A stretch of DNA of 64,000 bases from a virus, in the IMG/VR virus record IMGVR_UViG_3300027749_000058, positions 46,936 through 110,935 of that record. One strand, 5' to 3'. Both the position numbers and the translations under genes were made by a program. The notes beneath the pieces were generated by a model. It saw only the letters and a program-made list of their open reading frames with translations, did no database searches and was not told where the DNA came from. This document shows, piece after piece, positions 12,326 to 20,175 of the stretch. How positions within the stretch are numbered: position 1 is the stretch's first letter; each line of letters begins with the position of its first letter.

Positions 12326-13538
12326 ATTTTAATAAGTTTTTAATTCTTTCTATATTTTCATCAATTTTTTTACTACTCATACTATTTTTATTAAAGAAAT
12401 TTTTAAGTTTAGGTTCTCCTCCCTTAGTCATTGATGGTATTTTATCATTTATTTTTTTACCTAACCCAAGTATTTTTTTACCTATCCATGGGTAAAATGG
12501 ATCATAATATTCTGTTTCTTTTTTATCCTTATCTTTGTCCTTATCTTTATCATCATCTTTCTTTTTATTTATATTATTAGTTGAAATTTCTTTATCTAAA
12601 ATTATAGGTAAATTTAATTTAGTCCATGATTTATCGTATAATGAAACTGTTACATCAGAAGATGTTTTTCCTAAAATATCTCCCTTAAATATTTTTTGAC
12701 CATCTCTAACTTCAGGGTTAGATATACCACAAAATAATAAATAATAAGTCTTATCTTCAATAGAATGTTGAATTGTTATTTGATTAGGACAACGACCTTC
12801 AGAATGATAGTTATTAATTACACCATTAGTTGGTGATTTTATCTTAGTATTCGTACTACTTGGGATAATAATTGAAGTATTATTACTTGAAATTCTATCA
12901 CCTAATTTTGAATATATTTTTTCTTCTTTTATTCCGAGTTGTGATGCGGTATTTTGCAATGCTTTAACTGTTGCATCATTATAGTCTATATGACTAGTTC
13001 CGAATTGGTCATCGTTTGGTTGTTGTGTTGTTCCGGATTGTGTTGTTCCAGATTGTGGACTAGTTGCGACTGAGTTTCCTCCATTTGTGTTAGATACGTG
13101 AACATGATTATCATGACCTTTAAATCCAAACGTTAAAACAGCTTTAGGATTTCCTGTTTCTGAATTTTTTACATATCCCATTTTAACCAATGCATTTACA
13201 AATTGGTCTGCATCTGATCTATTTGCGAGACTAACATTTTTACCATTAATCATTGCAATATCAACTGCATTTCCACTTGGATGTCTTGAAGGAAGACTTT
13301 CATGACCTGATTGAGCTGTAGTAATACTAACATTAACATTCGCAGCTTTAGCTGCGTCTTGGACATCTTTTAAAAGTTGTTGATTAATATTATCTCTTGA
13401 TGGATAACTATTTGCTCCGTCTCTAAAATCTACATTGGGACCAGGGTCAATAGCTTCTGTTGCCAAGTCTTTTTTAAAATCTCTTTTTAAATCTGAAAGA
13501 ATATCGTAAGTCTCATTAATTTTTTTAATTTCAATCAT
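12324..13538 (-). CDS. Two-domain cell-wall hydrolase (M15 plus M23-like)
   Basis: In this 404-residue protein, residues 1-10 form a leader ending KINE|T. Residues about 50-150 are an M15/VanY-type D,D-peptidase: SRHPSGNAVDIA (His86, Asp93) and DNHVHVS (His145, His147) give the zinc site. A Gln/Thr/Gly linker follows (150-180). Residues about 235-320 resemble a LytM/M23 beta domain, but I cannot find its complete HxxxD/HxH zinc set, so it may be non-catalytic. The C-terminus has a Lys/Asp repeat (DDDKDKDKDK) and a basic end. It is probably virion-associated and cuts peptidoglycan peptides on entry. A TATTTAT box lies 5 bp upstream. Confidence 0.8.
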   Translation of the reverse strand: MIEIKKINETYDILSDLKRDFKKDLATEAIDPGPNVDFRDGANSYPSRDNINQQLLKDVQDAAKAANVNVSITTAQSGHESLPSRHPSGNAVDIAMINGKNVSLANRSDADQFVNALVKMGYVKNSETGNPKAVLTFGFKGHDNHVHVSNTNGGNSVATSPQSGTTQSGTTQQPNDDQFGTSHIDYNDATVKALQNTASQLGIKEEKIYSKLGDRISSNNTSIIIPSSTNTKIKSPTNGVINNYHSEGRCPNQITIQHSIEDKTYYLLFCGISNPEVRDGQKIFKGDILGKTSSDVTVSLYDKSWTKLNLPIILDKEISTNNINKKKDDDKDKDKDKDKKETEYYDPFYPWIGKKILGLGKKINDKIPSMTKGGEPKLKNFFNKNSMSSKKIDENIERIKNLLK

Positions 13539-13542
13539 ATTA

Positions 13543-13549
13543 ATAAATA
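13543..13549 (-). promoter_or_regulatory. TATTTAT box, leftward
   Basis: The leftward TATTTAT box lies 4 bp before the hydrolase start codon. Confidence 0.45.
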
Positions 13550-13561
13550 CTACGATATTAG

Positions 13562-13588
13562 ATAAAAAAAAACCGAGGTAACTCGGTT
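13562..13588 (-). terminator. Terminator of the DUF2061-like gene
   Basis: AACCGAG/CTCGGTT (13571-13577 with 13582-13588) has loop GTAA. It is followed leftward by nine T. Confidence 0.85.
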
Positions 13589-13950
13589 TATCTATTTGAA
13601 GAATAATTTAATACTTTCTTTTGTGTTGGTTGATTCAAATTAGTAGGTTCTTTACTAAATGTTTCAGATTGAACTTGGTCTAATACTTTTGTCTCAACCT
13701 CATTTAATTGAACCTTTTTTGACTTTGGTTTTTTATCCTCAATTAAACCAAATTTAATCCATCTATACCATATCCTTTCATGAAAATAATATATTACAGG
13801 TTTAAATATCATTTCAGCAACTCCAAACGCCGCTCCAATTTTAATACTACCAGTTATACACCACATAATTAAAAATCCGGCAAATGTGCTAATAATTCTA
13901 TAACTTATTGTTTTTCCTATATGCCTTTTGGTTGATACTTTATAACTCAT
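13588..13950 (-). CDS. DUF2061-like membrane protein
   Basis: The 120-residue protein's first 65 residues match the DUF2061 pattern. KTISYRIISTFAGFLIMWCITGS and IKIGAAFGVAEMIFKPVIYYFHERIW form two membrane helices with conserved ISYR and HER motifs. Residues 70-120 are a hydrophilic Lys/Gln/Asn-rich tail, longer than usual for the family. It is an inner-membrane protein of unknown role, found in bacteria and many phages. The transcript ends at a terminator touching its stop codon. Confidence 0.85.
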   Translation of the reverse strand: MSYKVSTKRHIGKTISYRIISTFAGFLIMWCITGSIKIGAAFGVAEMIFKPVIYYFHERIWYRWIKFGLIEDKKPKSKKVQLNEVETKVLDQVQSETFSKEPTNLNQPTQKKVLNYSSNR

Positions 13951-13982
13951 ATTGAATAATTATCATGAAAATTGAATTATGT

Positions 13983-14053
13983 GTTCACGGACTGGTGAGA
14001 TATTATATTTCGGAGTGAACTTTCTTTCACCGACGCAGTCGATTACCACCAGT
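13983..14053. other. Interleaved inverted repeats (possible pseudoknot)
   Basis: GTTCAC/GTGAAC (13983-13988 with 14015-14020) and ACTGGTG/CACCAGT (13991-13997 with 14047-14053) interleave. A competing CGGAGTGAA/TTCACCG-type hairpin exists inside. It lies in a 119-bp gap between leftward genes, and the transcribed strand is uncertain. Confidence 0.45.
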
Positions 14054-14069
14054 TTAACCATTTTGAAAT

Positions 14070-14258
14070 TTAAGACTTTTTATTTTCCTCCATCTCAATT
14101 CTGTTTTTTAAATCTAATTCAATAATTTTATTTTTCCACTCTTTCCAAATCTCAAAATCTTGTAAATTTTGAATTGTCTTCTCATGTAGTAAAACAAATC
14201 CCTCAGGAGCAACTCCTGAATATCTATTCTTAACTATCTCATTTATTGATATCTTCAT
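14070..14258 (-). CDS. Unknown 62-residue protein
   Basis: The small basic protein begins MKISINEIVKNRYSG, so an INE|I occurs at residues 5-7, similar to other leaders here. The rest is helical and charged. It overlaps the 3' end of the upstream HAD gene by 20 bp, indicating translational coupling. The family is unknown. Confidence 0.65.
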   Translation of the reverse strand: MKISINEIVKNRYSGVAPEGFVLLHEKTIQNLQDFEIWKEWKNKIIELDLKNRIEMEENKKS

Positions 14259-14847
14259 TTAATTTTTTGATTATTTTATCTTTTAACCCTGTTTGTTTTA
14301 ATCCTTCTCCACTCTTAGTTAAAAAGAAATTGTCAACTGGTTTTAATCCACCTTGTCTTAAATCCAAATCGTCAATTGCGATGAATTCAGTTACATTATA
14401 ATCCTTAACAAATTTATCAACCTCAAAAAATCGATTTCTTTCTAAATCAAAAGATGATTTTAAATTTTCGGTTACAAATTTAGGTGAACGGATTACACCA
14501 TTTTCCTTAAAAATAGTGTCTAATTGTGATAAATCCCAATGTAATTTCCAATCTGAACTAAGAACGATGACCGCTTCAGTTTTCTCTAATATTTCGTTAA
14601 AAACTTTAACACATCCTTTATCAAATCCGTACGGTACTCTTAATTCTTTCGCCCAATCATTGTTTTGACTAAATTTATTTCGGTTTCCCATAAATTGTTT
14701 ATCGGTAGCCAATACACCATCTATGTCTAAAAATATTACTTTCATATTTGTTAATTTTTGTATATGTTCACTAATAGTAAGTTCTTCACATTTCCAACAC
14801 CATTCATTATCTTGTGTGTCCCAAATATGTCTATCGCATTTTGCCAT
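14239..14847 (-). CDS. HAD-type phosphatase with N-terminal Cys cluster
   Basis: In this 202-residue protein, HAD motif I is FLDIDGVLATD (nucleophile Asp41, Asp43). Motif II is VLSSDWK (Ser97/98) and motif IV is IDDLDLR. This resembles the small HAD proteins related to polynucleotide 3'-phosphatase and RNA-repair domains. The first 34 residues hold C4, H7, C17 and C20, a possible zinc site. Met35 is an alternative start that would remove it. Substrate is unknown; nucleic-acid end repair is an inference. Confidence 0.75.
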   Translation of the reverse strand: MAKCDRHIWDTQDNEWCWKCEELTISEHIQKLTNMKVIFLDIDGVLATDKQFMGNRNKFSQNNDWAKELRVPYGFDKGCVKVFNEILEKTEAVIVLSSDWKLHWDLSQLDTIFKENGVIRSPKFVTENLKSSFDLERNRFFEVDKFVKDYNVTEFIAIDDLDLRQGGLKPVDNFFLTKSGEGLKQTGLKDKIIKKLNEDINK

Positions 14848-14862
14848 AATGTAAAGATACGA

Positions 14863-14870
14863 TATTTATA
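14863..14870 (+). promoter_or_regulatory. TATTTATA box
   Basis: TATTTATA lies 53 bp before the small membrane protein gene. Confidence 0.3.
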
Positions 14871-14923
14871 TTAAAATACCAAGGTTATTTAACCTATAAA
14901 ATTTAAACAGTAATAAATGGAAG

Positions 14924-15148
14924 ATGGAGATAAACAGAAAAACGTGGAGAGGAACCTTTCAGGAGAATCTTTCTCAAATATTTTTAATGCTGGCACTGTT
15001 TTTCAATCCTTTTGGATTCGATGCCGTTCAATATTCCCTAATATTACTGACAGGCAGTTTATGGAAAGCGAACTTCGTCTTGTATTGTATAGCGGGAGTA
15101 TTTTTTGGTTGTTATATCTACTTTCGCAGATTATCTAAAAAAAATTAA
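14924..15148 (+). CDS. Small membrane protein, 74 residues
   Basis: The frame at 14924 was chosen over the overlapping frame at 14917. It encodes two clear membrane helices (LSQIFLMLALFFNPFGFDA and ANFVLYCIAGVFFGCYIYF) with a basic start (MEINRKTWRG) and basic end (RRLSKKN). I recall similar NPFGFDA proteins in other Bacteroidota phages, without function. It overlaps the convergent neighbour by 4 bp. Confidence 0.7.
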   Translation: MEINRKTWRGTFQENLSQIFLMLALFFNPFGFDAVQYSLILLTGSLWKANFVLYCIAGVFFGCYIYFRRLSKKN

Positions 15149-16638
15149 AGAGCTCTTAATTCACCATTTTTAAATGATTCAAAATTTGGACCAGGTATTA
15201 TAATAAAACGTCTACCTTCTCTTTTGTATTGGATAATACCTGCCAAAACAGCGGCAGAAAAGAATGATGAATATTGACCATCCCACCTACTTGCCGCTGA
15301 AAATTCAGAACTTCCTGGTCTGGCATATTCTTTTTTACCATCAACAACTCTTGATTTAAGAGTACCGATATATTCCAAGAAATCTAATTTTGTTCCATTA
15401 TCATATCCCGCATCTAAATAATCAACCATTTTTTTAATCATTCCTTTGTTTTTACCAAAGGTATAACCGCTATTTGGTTTGTTCCAAACTTTTGATGTTT
15501 CTGTACCAGATGCTTTTCGAACAAGTTTTGGGTTATTTTGAACATGTGTTAATATTCTGCTGCCAATATGTTTTCTAATTCCTTCGGCCATTTGAGAAAT
15601 AGTGTTTTGAATAATGTAAGTTGAATCAATTCCCCATTCTTCTAAACCGAGGTCTACATGATATGGTGTATTATCGTCACTCATAAACCCTATACTAGCA
15701 GTAAATGACTTAGTATCTTTAGTATCATATTTAATAAACATTTGATATTCATCAAAGAATCTGTTAGTACTCTTTGAATCAATTAATGATACTGTAACCA
15801 TACCTCCAGAACGTCCAAAATCAAAATTAGGAATATTTTCAAATCCTCTTACAAATACTGATAAAGTATAAGTTGATTGTAAATAATTTTTAATGTCTAC
15901 TGAGGTGTAACCCATTGAGTTAAAAACTGATATTAATAGTTTGGAAGTACCACTTGTTCTAATTATTTCATAATCTTTGTTAATTGCATCTATTATTTCA
16001 GGAAATGCGTAATTCATAACATCAATTTCTCTTTGGTTCATTGGTACGTCTTGAGAATCATAATATCTTGTATGTCCTTCATTATCAAAATGAATTGCAA
16101 TTTTTGAATAAGTTCTGTTTGTGGAATTGTCTTTGTTAATAATAAAATAAAGGGCTTGGTTACCTTGAGTATATCTTCCAAAATGTCCTGAGCTATGTGA
16201 GGATACACACCATTTTGTGTTGTAACCGTATTTACAGGAAGCTTCCTCGGTTTTTGGTTTTATAACTAAAAACTTATTATCTTCGTAAATCTTATCAGCT
16301 TGTTTTTCTAATTCTTTCTCTTTTTCTTTCTCATGAAATGGTTTTAAAGCTTCTTCCAATTCAGAAAAAGTATTGTATTGATTGATATCTTTCTTTTTTA
16401 ATTGAGATTGGTATTTGTCAAAATCTTTTACTAAATCAACGGCAATATCAACATTCATGTCAATATCCGAATTTGGGTCTAAAACCTTTAAGATAAAATC
16501 TGTGTATTTGTGATTAAAATCTTGTAAATCAGAAATACCCAACACAAAGTCTAACACTTCATCATCAAACTTGCTTGAATATTTTTTCTTTAAATCTTCT
16601 TTTCTACCTTCTTTAACAAGGATTGATATTAATTTCAT
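15145..16638 (-). CDS. Large protein with WC...Y motif, unknown function
   Basis: The 497-residue protein starts MKLISILVKEGRKEDLKKKY, a basic leader-like start. Around residues 110-185 there is DNKFLVIKPKTEEASCKYG, then TKWCVSSHSSGHFGRYT and ALYFIINK. This WC/F/Y module recurs in many large-phage proteins, but its role is unknown to me. The rest is soluble mixed alpha/beta with a C-terminal Phe-rich domain. A TATTTAT box lies just upstream. A virion-internal location is possible from the leader. Confidence 0.7.
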   Translation of the reverse strand: MKLISILVKEGRKEDLKKKYSSKFDDEVLDFVLGISDLQDFNHKYTDFILKVLDPNSDIDMNVDIAVDLVKDFDKYQSQLKKKDINQYNTFSELEEALKPFHEKEKEKELEKQADKIYEDNKFLVIKPKTEEASCKYGYNTKWCVSSHSSGHFGRYTQGNQALYFIINKDNSTNRTYSKIAIHFDNEGHTRYYDSQDVPMNQREIDVMNYAFPEIIDAINKDYEIIRTSGTSKLLISVFNSMGYTSVDIKNYLQSTYTLSVFVRGFENIPNFDFGRSGGMVTVSLIDSKSTNRFFDEYQMFIKYDTKDTKSFTASIGFMSDDNTPYHVDLGLEEWGIDSTYIIQNTISQMAEGIRKHIGSRILTHVQNNPKLVRKASGTETSKVWNKPNSGYTFGKNKGMIKKMVDYLDAGYDNGTKLDFLEYIGTLKSRVVDGKKEYARPGSSEFSAASRWDGQYSSFFSAAVLAGIIQYKREGRRFIIIPGPNFESFKNGELRAL

Positions 16639-16642
16639 ACAA

Positions 16643-16649
16643 ATAAATA
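16643..16649 (-). promoter_or_regulatory. TATTTAT box, leftward
   Basis: The leftward TATTTAT box lies 4 bp before the start of the 497-residue gene. Confidence 0.45.
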
Positions 16650-16659
16650 TACCAATAAG

Positions 16660-17010
16660 TTACTTCCAAAGAAATTGGATTGATAATATTATAAAACATA
16701 AGAATAGACATACTGATGTTTTTAATGTTAAAGGTTCTTTGAGTAGAAACCAAGACATTGCAGTAAAAACTATAACACCCAAACTAAACCCTATTAGACG
16801 ATTTGGCCACGTTTGTCCTCCCCACAGTTCGACCATTGTTCTGCTTGCCATAATGACGTAATACCCTATAGGAATCCCTAATATTGCCATAATCATTGGG
16901 TTGTCTTTTATCCATTTATTAAAGAGATGTCCTTGTAGTTGGTAAAATGTGAAAACTTGCGACACTAAATAAACAAATAAGACAAAAAAAATTGATGATA
17001 CCTTATTCAT
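16660..17010 (-). CDS. Small four-helix membrane protein (DMT-like)
   Basis: The ATG at 17010 (MNKVSSIFFVLFVYLV) was chosen; the longer frame runs through a terminator. The 116-residue protein has four hydrophobic segments, with RTMVELWGGQTWPNR between the second and third, and FLLKEPLTLKT before the last. Similar small DMT-superfamily-like proteins are common in flavobacteria, so host acquisition is plausible. Substrate is unknown. Confidence 0.7.
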   Translation of the reverse strand: MNKVSSIFFVLFVYLVSQVFTFYQLQGHLFNKWIKDNPMIMAILGIPIGYYVIMASRTMVELWGGQTWPNRLIGFSLGVIVFTAMSWFLLKEPLTLKTSVCLFLCFIILSIQFLWK

Positions 17011-17040
17011 TTTGTAATGATAATAAAATAAATGAAATAA

Positions 17041-17066
17041 AAAAGGGTTCAAAATAGAACCCTTTT
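17041..17066. terminator. Terminator of the tmRNA gene
   Basis: AAAAGGGTTC/GAACCCTTTT (17041-17050 with 17057-17066) has a 6-nt loop, with A/T runs on both sides. It lies 8 bp beyond the tmRNA 3' end on the leftward strand. Confidence 0.88.
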
Positions 17067-17074
17067 TTATTATG

Positions 17075-17470
17075 TGGTGGAGGTGCAGGATTCCGCCTCC
17101 TGGTCTTGTTCGCCACACCATAGATGGACTACACGTTTAGTACAACATCGGTTCTCAATGTTACGAAATATTAGGTTTGATATAAGTGAGAAACTAACCT
17201 ACAAACAACTTGGTCTCAGAGTTATTTTAGAGGAGCTCTGACCTGTGACCCCTTTGACTCATTTCTGTTCCAAGGTACGTATGAGAAACCCCGTGGTTGT
17301 TCTCTACAATTAAGCAGCAACAACAACAGCTTCTCTAGTTAAACCTAAAGTAGCCATTTTAGACAATGTATTGTCATTTGAATTTTATCATCATAGATTT
17401 AAGTCATAGATGAAGTTTGACTACGTGCCCATTTACCATATAAACGCCAATCAATGCTAACGTCACCCCC
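17075..17470 (-). ncRNA. ssrA: Transfer-messenger RNA (tmRNA)
   Basis: Read leftward (396 nt): 5' GGGGGTG (17470-17464) pairs with CACCTCC (17085-17079), followed by A and an encoded CCA. The T-stem CAGGA/TCCTG lies at 17102-17086. The tag frame ATG-GCT-ACT... ends at TAA (17312-17310) and reads ATLGLTREAVVVAA after Met, with the AA end typical of degradation tags. A hairpin encloses the region after the stop codon (17283-17304), and further stems occur at 17212-17243 and 17173-17200, where pseudoknots are expected. The promoter and terminator fit exactly. The T-loop is GGCGGAA, not the usual TTC-purine-A. The exact resume codon is uncertain. Confidence 0.87.
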
Positions 17471-17489
17471 ATATGTTAAAGAACTTATT

Positions 17490-17520
17490 CAAAGATAAGT
17501 ATAAATATTGAAATTCCAAA
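17490..17520 (-). promoter_or_regulatory. Promoter of the tmRNA gene
   Basis: On the leftward strand, TTTG (17520-17517) and TATCTTTG (17497-17490) are 19 bp apart, ending 20 bp before the tmRNA 5' end. Confidence 0.88.
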
Positions 17521-17529
17521 TAAAACCGG

Positions 17530-17537
17530 TATTTATA
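17530..17537 (+). promoter_or_regulatory. TATTTATA box
   Basis: The box lies 6 bp before the ATG at 17544. A TTG lies 19 bp further upstream. Confidence 0.45.
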
Positions 17538-17543
17538 AACAAT

Positions 17544-18584
17544 ATGGCATCATTTGACACATTTATGGCTTTGAGGGATTACGTTAAAGGTAAAATCCAA
17601 AAATCAGAATTAGAGGATTCTGATCCAGACATTTATCATGTTCGAGAAGACAGGTCTAACCGTGGACAAAGCGTTATTAAAATAGGTTTTAATGATGATA
17701 AATTTTGGGAAAAAGTAGGTTTACACGAAGATGATGTTTGGTTTATGAAGATGCTTAAATCACCTTATTCGGATTATGAGTTTAGGGATTCGTATAGTGT
17801 TACTGATGATTTTAGAAATGGGTATATCATTTTTTATGACTTTAATGAGGATAATATTGAAAAATTAAAACGAATATCAAGATACATTTATCCTAAAAAA
17901 TTTGACTTGGAGAATGAAGATTTTAGGTGTGACTTTGCCGACAAATTATTAAGTTCATTTAAAAGTCAAACTCAAGATATTATTTACGACTACCAAACTG
18001 AAAAAAATAGGGAAATGACACAAGTTGCTGAAGAAAGCATTGATAAAGAGTTAAATAACTATTTTAATGAATTTGGGTTTACCTTTGTAGCTGACGATGA
18101 ATTTACAACAACTGTCGCAAATCTCATGATGTGGTATATCAGGGAAAATTCATTACAACTCTCAATTTCAGAATTATTACCTAAAATTTTTAGTTCAAGT
18201 AAACTTTCAATAGGTGGATGGCAAGAAAATTCTTATGAATTTCAAGATTCTGAAAAATTTGATAGTATTTCATTTAATAATTATGCTGAACGTAAATTAG
18301 ATGAAATAATTGAAAAGATTGAAGATGGTGCGGATGATGATTTTAATATGCAAGATTATATTGCTATGATAGATAGAGTTAGTAAAAAGTTTGAGGTCGG
18401 TAGATGGTATAATTTACCAAAAAAGAAAGATATTAGGTTTTATGTTGAAAATTTTGAAATGAACCCAAATAAGGTTGTCGTTAAACTTTCTAGGGCACTC
18501 CAACAAAAAAAATTAAAATTAAGTGAAGAGAATTTTTACCACTTACTTTATCAACCTACATTATTTAATTTGGAAGAAATATAA
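17544..18584 (+). CDS. Unknown acidic protein, 346 residues
   Basis: The ATG at 17544 (MASFDTFMALRDYV) was chosen over a TTG at 17508, which lies upstream of the TATTTATA box. The protein is acidic, Phe/Tyr/Asp-rich and mostly helical, without Cys clusters, signal peptide or membrane segments. No family is recognised. The promoter of the next gene lies inside its 3' end. Confidence 0.72.
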   Translation: MASFDTFMALRDYVKGKIQKSELEDSDPDIYHVREDRSNRGQSVIKIGFNDDKFWEKVGLHEDDVWFMKMLKSPYSDYEFRDSYSVTDDFRNGYIIFYDFNEDNIEKLKRISRYIYPKKFDLENEDFRCDFADKLLSSFKSQTQDIIYDYQTEKNREMTQVAEESIDKELNNYFNEFGFTFVADDEFTTTVANLMMWYIRENSLQLSISELLPKIFSSSKLSIGGWQENSYEFQDSEKFDSISFNNYAERKLDEIIEKIEDGADDDFNMQDYIAMIDRVSKKFEVGRWYNLPKKKDIRFYVENFEMNPNKVVVKLSRALQQKKLKLSEENFYHLLYQPTLFNLEEI

Positions 18585-18600
18585 TTTTTTTGTATCTTTG
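18569..18600 (+). promoter_or_regulatory. Promoter giving a nearly leaderless mRNA
   Basis: TTTG (18569-18572) and TATCTTTG (18593-18600) are 20 bp apart. The ATG begins only 4 bp after TATCTTTG, where transcription itself should start. Confidence 0.75.
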
Positions 18601-18604
18601 TTAT

Positions 18605-19447
18605 ATGATACAAGATTTACAATTACTTAAAGACGTTTTAAGCGTCCCCACCAAAACATATCAAGAAGACCTAATGGTTCAATACTTGGTTAATTGGTTA
18701 ACAGAAAACAATATCGAGTATTTTGTTGATGAATATAAGAATGTTTATGCAACAAAACAAGAATCGGTATTAATTCCAGAAAATTTCTATTTTCCGTGTG
18801 TGGTTGCGCATACAGATACTGTTCACAATATTGATGTAATCAATATTCGAGAAGAAATGTTACCAAATACTCAAGGTGAGTTAAAGTTGTCTTATAAGGC
18901 ATATAATGACGATCAACTCCCAACAGGTATTGGTGGTGATGATAAATGTGGTGTATTTGCGTGTTTAACTCTACTAAAAGAATTACCTTATTTAAAGGCG
19001 GCATTTTTTGTATCTGAAGAAACAGGTTGTCATGGTTCCATGAAAGCGAAAGAAGAATTTTTCACAAATGTTGGATATGGTATTCAGTTTGATGCTCCTG
19101 AAAATTGGATGATTACTGAAAAATGTTTTGGACAGGTTTTATTTGATAGAGATTCTGAATTTTTTGAAGCTTGTGATAAAGTATTAACTGAAGGAATGGT
19201 TAATGAAGATATGCAATATATGGTTCATCCATATACCGATGTTTATGCTTTAAGAGGAAAATTCAATTTTTCTTGTATTAATTTTTCAATAGGATATTAT
19301 AGATATCATACTGCTAATGAGTATGTAGTTGTTGAAGATGTGTTTAACGGAATTAATATGGGTCGTAAGATGATATCAAATCTTGGATACAAATTACACT
19401 ACAAAGAGGCTAAAGTATATGATTGGAAAAGTAGAAGTGTTTTTTAA
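18605..19447 (+). CDS. M20/M42-type zinc metallopeptidase
   Basis: The ATG at 18605 was chosen (280 residues). The two-zinc peptidase pattern is complete: VAHTDTVH (His69, Asp71), GIGGDDKCG (bridging Asp112/113), SEETGCHGS (catalytic Glu138, Glu139), FDAP (Asp163) and a late His235 (RYHTANEY). It is shorter than peptidase T because the dimerisation domain is missing or reduced. It is probably a cytosolic aminopeptidase or dipeptidase acting on short peptides. A possible link to the Clp proteases here, trimming peptide products, is inference. It overlaps the convergent gene by 4 bp. Confidence 0.85.
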   Translation: MIQDLQLLKDVLSVPTKTYQEDLMVQYLVNWLTENNIEYFVDEYKNVYATKQESVLIPENFYFPCVVAHTDTVHNIDVINIREEMLPNTQGELKLSYKAYNDDQLPTGIGGDDKCGVFACLTLLKELPYLKAAFFVSEETGCHGSMKAKEEFFTNVGYGIQFDAPENWMITEKCFGQVLFDRDSEFFEACDKVLTEGMVNEDMQYMVHPYTDVYALRGKFNFSCINFSIGYYRYHTANEYVVVEDVFNGINMGRKMISNLGYKLHYKEAKVYDWKSRSVF

Positions 19448-20124
19448 ATAAAATCTTCTAACTTATCTAAATATTTTTTTACCATCGGGTGATCGGCAAT
19501 ATCTGAATATTCCTCACCCGATTTTTTTATTTGTTTTATTTGGTCAATTATTTGTCTTAACGACATTTCAACCATTCTGGACATAGATGGATAATTTTCA
19601 ATGTAAGAAGACAACTTAAATTGACTCTTTGCGAATTCTATTGGGATATTAAGTTTAATCACTAATTTGGCAACCATTTGTTTTGCGAATCTATCTGCAT
19701 CTAATTCTAGATTCCAATATTCTTCATATAACTTTTCAAAGTCTTCTAAATCACCCGTTAATGGGTTTTCTAATTTGAACTTAGTCATTTGTTCTTCGTG
19801 TCTTATTTCGTGAAATATGGTATAAAGAAAATCACCTATTGTAATCATATTTCTAGGTGCACAGATAATGATTTGGTCTCTTGTTCTTACACCTGAATAT
19901 CCAGGACAAGCGTTCAAGAACTTAATCGTGAAGTTATTTTCTTGTATATAATTTTTAACAAAGTTTTTAATTTCCGAAACTTTTTCTTTTTGGTCTATAG
20001 GAAAGCTTCGTTTAAAATGATTCACTAATCTATCAAAATTAGAAATTTTTGGTGTATTATCATGTCCACTTGATTCTAAATTTGTGACAGATTCTAATAA
20101 AACTTTTCTGATTAAATATTTCAT
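19444..20124 (-). CDS. HExxH zincin-like protein
   Basis: The 226-residue protein's zinc motif HEIRH is at 105-109, and a downstream acidic helix (EEYWNLELDADRFA, about 134-147) supplies a likely third ligand. The first 11 residues (MKYLIRKVLLE|S) fit the leader pattern seen in other genes here. It is therefore a candidate protease packaged in the head and injected, or active in head maturation. A TATTTATA box lies 5 bp upstream on this strand. Confidence 0.75.
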   Translation of the reverse strand: MKYLIRKVLLESVTNLESSGHDNTPKISNFDRLVNHFKRSFPIDQKEKVSEIKNFVKNYIQENNFTIKFLNACPGYSGVRTRDQIIICAPRNMITIGDFLYTIFHEIRHEEQMTKFKLENPLTGDLEDFEKLYEEYWNLELDADRFAKQMVAKLVIKLNIPIEFAKSQFKLSSYIENYPSMSRMVEMSLRQIIDQIKQIKKSGEEYSDIADHPMVKKYLDKLEDFI

Positions 20125-20128
20125 TAGT

Positions 20129-20136
20129 TATAAATA
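20129..20136 (-). promoter_or_regulatory. TATTTATA box, leftward
   Basis: The leftward TATTTATA box lies 5 bp before the HExxH gene. Confidence 0.5.
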
Positions 20137-20141
20137 TAACA

Positions 20142-20165
20142 AACCCCCACATTTCTGTGAGGGTT
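20142..20165 (-). terminator. Probable terminator after the Clp ATPase gene
   Basis: AACCCCCAC/GTGAGGGTT (20142-20150 with 20157-20165) has one mismatch and a moderate T-rich tail leftward. Confidence 0.55.
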
Positions 20166-20175
20166 ATGTTTTAGG

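Noticed and set aside
14917-15138. Alternative 73-codon frame overlapping the small membrane protein
   Set aside because: The frame at 14924 gives two clean membrane helices and basic ends; the 14917 frame looks random.
16571-17121. Rightward frame at 16571 and the longer leftward frame up to 17121
   Set aside because: The first is the complement of real leftward genes; the second extends through a terminator and the tmRNA 3' end.
17071-17125. A truncated tRNA on the leftward strand at 17075-17120
   Set aside because: The same pairing is better explained as the tRNA-like 3' end of the tmRNA, which pairs with 17464-17470.
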